Of a stretch of DNA of 64,000 nucleotides, positions 46,701 through 51,876 are shown piece after piece. Source of the stretch: SAR86 cluster bacterium (GTDB lineage Bacteria; Pseudomonadota; Gammaproteobacteria; Magnimaribacterales; TMED112); NCBI GenBank assembly GCA_023703535.1, contig CP097967.1, positions 600,543 through 664,542 on the forward strand, written 5' to 3'. Position 1 is the stretch's first letter; each line of letters begins with the position of its first letter. A program made the position numbers and the translations under genes. The notes under the pieces are model-generated. The model did not search any database. It was not told where the DNA came from and saw only the letters and a program-made list of their open reading frames with translations.

Positions 46701-46838
46701 GTCACTTTCAACAATGGATTCATTTGATTCTAATTTTTGAACATTAGGTTGGCATGCTGTAATTGAAAGGGTCAAAATTAAAATTTGCCAATTGACCATT
46801 CGGGCTTTCCTATAGCAGTTTATTAAGTATCTTTTCAT
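43722..46838 (-). CDS. GH106-type alpha-L-rhamnosidase, lipoprotein (copy B)
   Basis: This protein is about 1038 residues from the ATG at 46838, preceded by AGAGG 7 nt upstream; an ATG at 46853 would add five residues. A lipoprotein signal ends in LTLSITACQP. PGVYWYFMDGNQNRDEMTAD, GTGPGWAGSGGPWVKPEDSM and SWTRIHLDSWEMSSQNW are GH106 barrel blocks. The C-terminal ARVTLNGEDLGTVWTSPWRL is a galactose-binding-like module also seen in copy A. The two copies align in order but differ widely, so they probably hydrolyse different rhamnosidic linkages. It follows the NCS1 permease gene in the operon. Confidence 0.86.
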   Translation of the reverse strand: MKRYLINCYRKARMVNWQILILTLSITACQPNVQKLESNESIVESDALSKNFLIPPNSTRPGVYWYFMDGNQNRDEMTADLEAMARAGIGKVVFLEVNIGVPRGPVNFMSEEWQDNFVHAVKTTKRLGIELILGTGPGWAGSGGPWVKPEDSMQHLVAGVTEISGPKSFKSKLAVPKPPKPNYFAGMSEQWIKVREDWYEDVSVLAFPTPSDDVVIDKLDLKTLKETQPYSIWKHIPRYVRSDATYKELKEESVINQDMIIDLSNLMLADGTLEWEVPEGNWTIMRFVSRTTGQTTRPAPTPGHGFETDKFNPESYEKHWNNFQQKLLDRIGPRELSSSWTRIHLDSWEMSSQNWSKSFQEEFINRRGYDPKPFYPAYAGMVVDSLEKTERFLWDLRKTAQELVIENYVEVIKAKAHEHDMAYSNQPYDMNPAGNLDLGSVADIPSCEFWDYRNSDLVDSLYSCIEATSIAHTMGKSEVPVEAFTSVIPNRFHAYPGQMKNQTDWALAFGVTNFIFHTFQHQPLGNEALPGMSMGPHGSNWHRHQNWWDMLPAYHDYISRSSYLLQQGVTVSDILYLTPEGVPHIFWPPADALLGTGLLKDKRGYGFDAVSPRILINRASIKDGQIAFKNASSYKVMILPKLDTMTPETLEAIIGFVEEGATIIGNPPIKSPSLVNYPDSDAKVVELATELWGSLDLPVSLTARKVGKGTVYWGQDIYLKKDDEEEFYPSYVKTANLLKEIGLDEDFSVGGAPIRFTHRKTNDRDIYFVANTSDSIISVDADFRVSGMTPELWHSETGERRSLPNFIDRGDKTTIPLQFEAHESYFVVFGKDDKGFPSNGKNFQTFNDVKLVDGEWSVSFDPKRGGPENIIFESLVDWKDHTEPGVKHYSGKATYTKTFDVQAEIKPKDNYFIELGPTYEMARVTLNGEDLGTVWTSPWRLPTKTALKSKANILKVEVANSWENRLIGDTLAEDKDVRTLKWSSGLLEGKEYKAGRYTFTTYLKAASDFGDIKLEPPKLQPSGLIGPVKIVKVDQSNQ

Positions 46839-46852
46839 TTTCTTACCTCTCA

Positions 46853-48520
46853 TTATGATGTAGTTCTATTTATTCTTGCCCAAATTACTGCAGAAATAAA
46901 ATAAATAATCGTAACCATAAATAACATTGATTTAAATTGACCAATATCTCCGCCGTTGTATGCAAAAAAAGCTAGTAAAGCACAAATACCTAAAGCCAAA
47001 TATGAAACAATTTCACAAACTCGTGACGATAAATTTGCTGGCTTAAATTGATCCTGTGTAAAATTAGAAACATCATTTTCTTTTAAATATTTTGACTCTT
47101 CATGTTTGCGATTGAGCTCGATTTTTTCGAACTTTAATGCCTCCTCATATTTTTCTTTAGCTCCAAGTTTACTCGCCAAAAATATGTACAAAAATGTTGC
47201 GAAAATCCATATTGGTATTAATAAAAAGAATAAATGAATGATACCTGCTCCCTCTAAATATAAAGCAAGAATCATAGACGCAATCCATGTAAATAATGCC
47301 GCATAATTTGTAGAGTTGCCTTTATATTTTGACCAATAACGAGTTAGACCCAAATTAGAGAAAAGCCAATGTTCGGCCACAATTACAGCTCCGACTGGTG
47401 CTAATAAAATTCCCATAAATCCTACAAAATCTATCAATTTTGTAAATACAAATGGAAAGCAAGCAATGATAGTTGTGATCACACCCACTATAGTTGTGGC
47501 TTTTTCTCTACTTAACTTTGGAAATAGTGACTGAAATGCAAGACCAGCTCTATATATAGTTGGATTAGAAGTAGTCCACCCAGCTATAACTACTGCAATA
47601 ATTCCTGCAAAACCTAGAGATTGAAATGCCACCCCACCAGCATCAAGTTGTGAGATGCTTGTTCCAAGAAGTATGGCAGCACCAGCACCCATTATGCCTG
47701 CACAAACCCATGCAATGTAATGTCCAATAAACATCCCAAGAGCTGAGAAGTATCCATAGCTAGATTTACGTGCATACCTCAACAAAGTCATGTCTCCCAT
47801 TGCACCATGCATGCTCAGATTACAAATCCAAGCAAAAGCAGCAACGTGCCAAAAACCGTATTCAGATTCTCTGGATACATATATATGTTCATTAGCCACA
47901 ATCAAAAAATCTGAAAATGAAACAATATTTTCCACTCCCTGAGTTGCAGATATAAGAACTGGTAAAGTAGCTATTGCCCCAACTACAAACATCAAAATCA
48001 TCCAAGGGGCACAGATCTCAGCGAATCTTGCCACTCCTCTAAATCCTTTAACAGCAACATAGACAACTATAGCTCCAACTGCTAGTGCAACAAGAACAAA
48101 GGCACTACTTGTAGGGTACCATTCAACTTGTGCGGGTATACCAAATGGAATCCGAATCGCAGATGCAGAAACTGTTATCATCGCGCCAGCTAAAATTGAA
48201 AATAAAATGCAATTTACAATGCTATATAATTTTATAGTTCCACGACCAGCAATTTTCTCAAGGTATGCATAGAGAGTTAGGCGTGTATCAGTCGCTATTG
48301 GCGCTGTAACAAGAGCCCATGTCAATACTGCTAAAAAATTTCCTAGCAATAAGCCAATCAAAATATCAAAAGTAGACACTCCCCAAGAAACAAACAGAGC
48401 ACCAATAACAAACTCTGTTCCAGCTACGTGTTCGCCAGCATAGTTAGCTGCAAATTTTTTACCTGGTTGTAATTTATCTGGTGTAATTGGTGAGAAATCA
48501 GAAGAATTTGAATCTTGCAT
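46853..48520 (-). CDS. NCS1-type (cytosine/purine permease family) transporter
   Basis: This 555-residue membrane protein has about 12 TM helices. HVAGTEFVIGALFVSWGVSTFDI and AGWTTSNPTIYRAGLAFQSLF resemble the NCS1 fold (cytosine, purine, hydantoin, thiamine permeases). A hydrophilic insert of about 50 residues lies near 445-490. NCS1 proteins are not typical sugar carriers. Being between the TonB receptor and GH106 genes suggests it carries some part of the same substrate or has changed specificity. Its stop overlaps the first possible GH106 start (TAATG). Confidence 0.8.
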   Translation of the reverse strand: MQDSNSSDFSPITPDKLQPGKKFAANYAGEHVAGTEFVIGALFVSWGVSTFDILIGLLLGNFLAVLTWALVTAPIATDTRLTLYAYLEKIAGRGTIKLYSIVNCILFSILAGAMITVSASAIRIPFGIPAQVEWYPTSSAFVLVALAVGAIVVYVAVKGFRGVARFAEICAPWMILMFVVGAIATLPVLISATQGVENIVSFSDFLIVANEHIYVSRESEYGFWHVAAFAWICNLSMHGAMGDMTLLRYARKSSYGYFSALGMFIGHYIAWVCAGIMGAGAAILLGTSISQLDAGGVAFQSLGFAGIIAVVIAGWTTSNPTIYRAGLAFQSLFPKLSREKATTIVGVITTIIACFPFVFTKLIDFVGFMGILLAPVGAVIVAEHWLFSNLGLTRYWSKYKGNSTNYAALFTWIASMILALYLEGAGIIHLFFLLIPIWIFATFLYIFLASKLGAKEKYEEALKFEKIELNRKHEESKYLKENDVSNFTQDQFKPANLSSRVCEIVSYLALGICALLAFFAYNGGDIGQFKSMLFMVTIIYFISAVIWARINRTTS

Positions 48521-48573
48521 GTCTTTTGATCTTTTTTATTTCGAAGTCTTTAGTCTTGCTTACTTATGAAGAA

Positions 48574-48593
48574 GCCCGCTTTAAAAAGCGGGC
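48574..48593 (-). terminator. Hairpin after the receptor gene, terminator or attenuator
   Basis: GCCCGCTT and AAGCGGGC form a perfect 8-bp GC-rich stem around TAAA, 38 nt downstream of the receptor stop. The following minus-strand bases are TTCTTC, not a clean U run, so partial read-through into the NCS1 gene is likely. Confidence 0.6.
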
Positions 48594-48630
48594 ACCTTCA
48601 AAAAACAAACTTATGGGTTTATAAGTTTTT

Positions 48631-51285
48631 TTAAAATGAAACCCTCACTCCAAATTCGTACATAGGTCCCCATGCAATGGATGCAACGTTTCTATTAAAT
48701 CCGCCTTGACCAATATGACGAGAATACGAATCTGTAAGGTTTATACCTGAAACAAACACTGATACAGGGATATCCTGTACATTAAATGAGTAGCTAGTGC
48801 TAGCATCTAAAGATGCATACTCATCAATGAAAACTGGACTTACTGCTGGAAACACTCCAGAACCAGTACTTGTCAACAAGTGTTCGTCGCGATAGTTGTA
48901 TGCTACCCTTGAGCTGATACCATCTTTTTCATAAAAAACAGCTAAGTTATAACTAACTTCAGATAAACCAGGGAAAGGTAAATTTTCTCCAGTAATCTGA
49001 CTAGTAGACATTGAAGTACTGTCTACATAAGTATAGTTAGCAAGCACACCAAGCCCATCGAATGCTGCAAAGTTATGACTTGCAGATACTTCAAGGCCTT
49101 TTATTTCAGCTCCTTTTCCATTTACAGGAGTTGAGAATCTGTAAATTTGACCGTCACCAAATAGATCTCTTGCAACAATTTGATTTTCTACAAAAGACTC
49201 AACTTCTTTAAAGAAAAGTCCAGCAGCAAAAGCTGTGTCATCTGATGGGTAGTATTCAAGAATAACATCAACTTGATCTGCTCTAAATGGATCTAACTCT
49301 GGGTTACCACCAGAAGCCTCTAATTGAACTGAATTATAGGTTAGTCTAGGAACAAGATCAGTAATTGTCGGTCTTGAAATTACACTTGACCAAGCAAGTC
49401 TAGCTGTCAAAGTATCACTTATATCCAACCTTAAATTTAAAGCTGGCAAGACATCTGAATATTTACCATCAAATGACACTGGGTCATTTTTATCAGCATT
49501 ACCATAACCATTGGTATCTGTTTCAGTAGTTACCCATCTGATTCCAAAATTACCTGATAGAGGCATGCCCTCCCAAACTGATTCAAAGTTTGTTTGAATA
49601 TAAGCAGCTGTAATGGATTCTTCGATATTCCATACCTTTCCATAAGTAAGTATTGATTCATCATAGTTTCTAAGAGCCTCTAATTCAGCGGCTGTATAAA
49701 ATACGCTATTAACCAAATCAGTATCTGGAACATAAAATGTACTTGGAATTCCTGGAGGGTTTGAACTATATATGTCGCCAAAAGAACCAGGAATAAGAAC
49801 CATTACATTTGCTAGAAAAGCATCATAAACAGCATCATTCCCAACATGAGCTCTTGCAGCATCAAGGCCAAAGAAGTTCCTTGGCAATTCTACTCCAACA
49901 CTATCAAAGGATGTACCTCGAGATTGTACTCCAAACTCAAATGAGTTTATTGCTCCCATATCAACCAAGTACTCAATATCGATTTGAGCTAAGCTCTCAT
50001 CCTGTTCAATAAGTTGTTGAGAGTGGGTCATTAAAAACCAAGGTAAGTTGGCAGCATTTGAACCAAAACTGTAGTCAAAGTCAGACTGCCAAATGTTATC
50101 ACTTCCATGTTGACTGAAGCTTACAGGTCCTGTTGTAGGAGTCATAGGCACAGCATTAAATAGTGGATTATCGTATGTTCCTGCAGATGAACCAAACAGT
50201 CCGCTGACATTTACATCATCAGAATAATTCCATTTTGTAGTAAGTGAAACTGTATCAGTTTCTCTGAGCTCATCAAACTCAGAGGAAAGTGTTTGAAACC
50301 AAGCATTAGACACATCATATCCAACAATTGTGTCATCTCTTTCAACAATGTTTGTTGCTGGTGCAACCCAGTTAATAAAATTATTTACAAAATTATGTAC
50401 TTGGTTATCTCTTTCACTGTGTGTTAGATCCAAAATTAACTCTAAGTCATCGTTTGGTCTAAATTGAGCAGCTCCAATGTAAGCGCTACGTTCTTCAGTA
50501 ACTATACTTTGGAAATATCTTGGTAAGTGTGGGAAATATTCACTGTTTCCGTCGCCATCTACATCATAGTAAGACCAAAATAAGTCCTCTAGAATATCTG
50601 CTCTGGAGTCATGCTGTACTCCATGATAAGTGAATGATGCACCAAACTGTTCATTAAAAGTATTGCTAACAAAGAAGCTAGTTTCAGGAGAGTATTCATC
50701 AGAAACAGTTGTATCTATTCCTGGGCCACCTCTCATTTTTAATGAACCTAAAAATTGCATTCCCTCTTCGTCAAAAGGACGTCGAGTAATAATGTTAATC
50801 CAGCCACCCACAGCACCGTCAGTCATGCTTGCTGTAGGCGATTTAATTACATCAATACGTGAAATGAAGTCTGAAGGGATATTTCTAAAGTCAGCTTCCC
50901 TACTTGTTCCAGTACCAGCAAATGCCATTCCATTAATTTCAGCACGATTTAAATCAGCACTGAGACCTCTAATTGCTACACGAGAACCCTCACCTCGATC
51001 TCTATCGATCTGAATACCGGTAACACGTTGAAGTGCTTCTGCGACATTTGAGTCTGGAAGTTTACCTACATCCAATGCAACTATCGAATCGACAATACGA
51101 TCAGAGTTCTTTTTAACATCTGTCGCTGTCTTTAAACTGGCTTTATAACCAGTAACTACAACTTCTTCAATATTTTCATCTTCATCATCAGCTTGTCCAA
51201 AAGCTAAGCTGGAAAACAAAAATACTGGAGCTAGTAAAAGAAAAATATTCAGAACCTTTAGGTCCTTTATACATTTGAAAATCAT
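48631..51285 (-). CDS. TonB-dependent receptor of the rhamnose-glycan locus
   Basis: This 884-residue outer-membrane protein has a signal peptide (IFLLLAPVFLFSSLAFGQ) and the TonB box EEVVVTGYKASLKTA. The plug has SDRIVDSIVALDVGKLPDSN and GVQRVTGI-type sequence (ALQRVTGIQIDRD), the layout of the Xanthomonas/Caulobacter-type receptors linked to complex carbohydrates. The C-terminus ends YEFGVRVSF. It is the first gene of the locus; the ATG at 51285 has GGGG 9 nt upstream and a promoter at 51321-51349. It should import rhamnosylated oligosaccharides for the periplasmic GH106 and esterase. Confidence 0.94.
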   Translation of the reverse strand: MIFKCIKDLKVLNIFLLLAPVFLFSSLAFGQADDEDENIEEVVVTGYKASLKTATDVKKNSDRIVDSIVALDVGKLPDSNVAEALQRVTGIQIDRDRGEGSRVAIRGLSADLNRAEINGMAFAGTGTSREADFRNIPSDFISRIDVIKSPTASMTDGAVGGWINIITRRPFDEEGMQFLGSLKMRGGPGIDTTVSDEYSPETSFFVSNTFNEQFGASFTYHGVQHDSRADILEDLFWSYYDVDGDGNSEYFPHLPRYFQSIVTEERSAYIGAAQFRPNDDLELILDLTHSERDNQVHNFVNNFINWVAPATNIVERDDTIVGYDVSNAWFQTLSSEFDELRETDTVSLTTKWNYSDDVNVSGLFGSSAGTYDNPLFNAVPMTPTTGPVSFSQHGSDNIWQSDFDYSFGSNAANLPWFLMTHSQQLIEQDESLAQIDIEYLVDMGAINSFEFGVQSRGTSFDSVGVELPRNFFGLDAARAHVGNDAVYDAFLANVMVLIPGSFGDIYSSNPPGIPSTFYVPDTDLVNSVFYTAAELEALRNYDESILTYGKVWNIEESITAAYIQTNFESVWEGMPLSGNFGIRWVTTETDTNGYGNADKNDPVSFDGKYSDVLPALNLRLDISDTLTARLAWSSVISRPTITDLVPRLTYNSVQLEASGGNPELDPFRADQVDVILEYYPSDDTAFAAGLFFKEVESFVENQIVARDLFGDGQIYRFSTPVNGKGAEIKGLEVSASHNFAAFDGLGVLANYTYVDSTSMSTSQITGENLPFPGLSEVSYNLAVFYEKDGISSRVAYNYRDEHLLTSTGSGVFPAVSPVFIDEYASLDASTSYSFNVQDIPVSVFVSGINLTDSYSRHIGQGGFNRNVASIAWGPMYEFGVRVSF

Positions 51286-51320
51286 ATATATCCCCCTATA
51301 TTTGTATATATATATTTATA

Positions 51321-51349
51321 TTTATACCATCATAAAATAAGAGATTCAA
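51321..51349 (-). promoter_or_regulatory. Sigma-70 promoter of the rhamnose-locus TonB receptor
   Basis: Read on the minus strand: TTGAAT (51349-51344), 17 bp, TATAAA (51326-51321). The start site would be near 51314, giving a leader of about 29 nt containing a GGGGG ribosome site before the ATG at 51285. Confidence 0.62.
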
Positions 51350-51463
51350 ATATATTTTGCTCCTATAGATTGATATAAATTTTAGTTCGATTTACCTAAA
51401 CTAAAAAACGCGAATAATTGTTTTAATTTTTATTACAGAATTCTCTTAAAGGTAGTGATAATG

Positions 51464-51518
51464 TGGAGCTAAGCAGAATCGAACTGCTAACTCCTGACTG
51501 CCAGTCAGGTGCGTTCCC
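51464..51518 (-). pseudogene. Headless tRNA-Ala copy (3' 55 nt)
   Basis: This is a copy of the 3' 55 nt of the adjacent tRNA-Ala: part of the D arm, the complete anticodon arm with GGC, variable loop, T arm and 3' acceptor strand. The first 17 nt (5' acceptor strand and D-stem start) are missing because the duplication break lies there, so no cloverleaf can form. A duplicated promoter at 51523-51551 points at it, with a start site predicted at its third base or so. Confidence 0.93.
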
Positions 51519-51720
51519 TATATTTATACCATCATAAAATAAGAGATACAAATATATTTTGCTCCTATAGATTGATATAAATTTTAGTTCGATTTACCTA
51601 AACTAAAAAACGCGAATAATTGTTTTAATTTTTATTACAGAATTCTCTTAAAGCTAGTGATAATGTGGAGCTAAGCAGAATCGAACTGCTAACTCCTGAC
51701 TGCCAGTCAGGTGCGTTCCC
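51519..51720. repeat. 202-bp tandem duplication, unit 2
   Basis: This is the second copy of the unit at 51317-51518. Its right end lies inside the intact tRNA-Ala gene, 17 nt from the tRNA 5' end, and continues into the unique tRNA head. It also carries a copy of the receptor promoter at its left end. Only two differences in 202 bp suggest a recent duplication. Confidence 0.97.
51523..51551 (-). promoter_or_regulatory. Duplicated receptor promoter facing the headless tRNA
   Basis: Read on the minus strand: TTGTAT (51551-51546), 17 bp, TATAAA (51528-51523). One base of the -35 differs from the unit-1 promoter (TTGAAT). The predicted start near 51516 would transcribe the 55-nt tRNA remnant and then run toward the receptor gene. 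Confidence 0.5.
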
Positions 51721-51737
51721 AATTACGCCATAGCCCC
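51666..51737 (-). tRNA. tRNA-Ala (anticodon GGC)
   Basis: This is a complete 72-nt cloverleaf on the minus strand. The acceptor stem is GGGGCTA with TAGCTCC, including the G3-U70 wobble pair that identifies tRNA-Ala. The D stem is GCGT/ACGC, the anticodon stem CCTGA/TCAGG with loop CTGGCAG (anticodon GGC), and the T stem AGCAG/CTGCT with loop TTCGATT. The CCA end is not encoded; the gene continues with CAT after the discriminator A. Its 3' end points to the rhamnose locus. Most of it (51666-51720) lies in the duplicated unit. Confidence 0.95.
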
Positions 51738-51806
51738 TTTAAGATTTAAAGGTTTATTTTAATCACTAAATCTCTCTAATTTAATGACTATAACCCCTTA
51801 ATAAAC

Positions 51807-51836
51807 TTGTAAATTTTACTTTATTTCTTGTAGAAT
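51807..51836 (+). promoter_or_regulatory. Sigma-70 promoter of the plus-strand TonB receptor
   Basis: TTGTAA (51807-51812), 18 bp, TAGAAT (51831-51836). The start near 51843 gives a leader of about 34 nt before the ATG at 51877, and excludes the upstream ATG at 51835 as the real start. Confidence 0.6.
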
Positions 51837-51876
51837 GTTATTAAATTTGAGGATAAATAGTTTTCTAGGGGGTCCA

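Larger units (their letters stand above)
51317..51518. repeat. 202-bp tandem duplication, unit 1
   Basis: This unit is identical to 51519-51720 except at two positions (a T/A change at the -35 box region and a G/C change near the tRNA 3' flank). It carries the promoter of the receptor at 48631-51285 at its left end and the last 55 nt of tRNA-Ala at its right end. The units abut with no gap. Confidence 0.97.

Noticed and set aside
51301-51331. TA-rich microsatellite-like tract before the receptor
   Set aside because: The short TATATA run lies at the expected start-site region and is not long or regular enough to call a phase-variable repeat.
51464-51518. Second functional tRNA-Ala
   Set aside because: It lacks the 5' acceptor strand and the start of the D stem, so no cloverleaf can form.
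51464-51737. Bona fide attL/attR pair of an integrated element
   Set aside because: The repeats abut with nothing between them and include 147 bp of non-tRNA flank, and no integrase gene or distal tRNA repeat is seen in the window.
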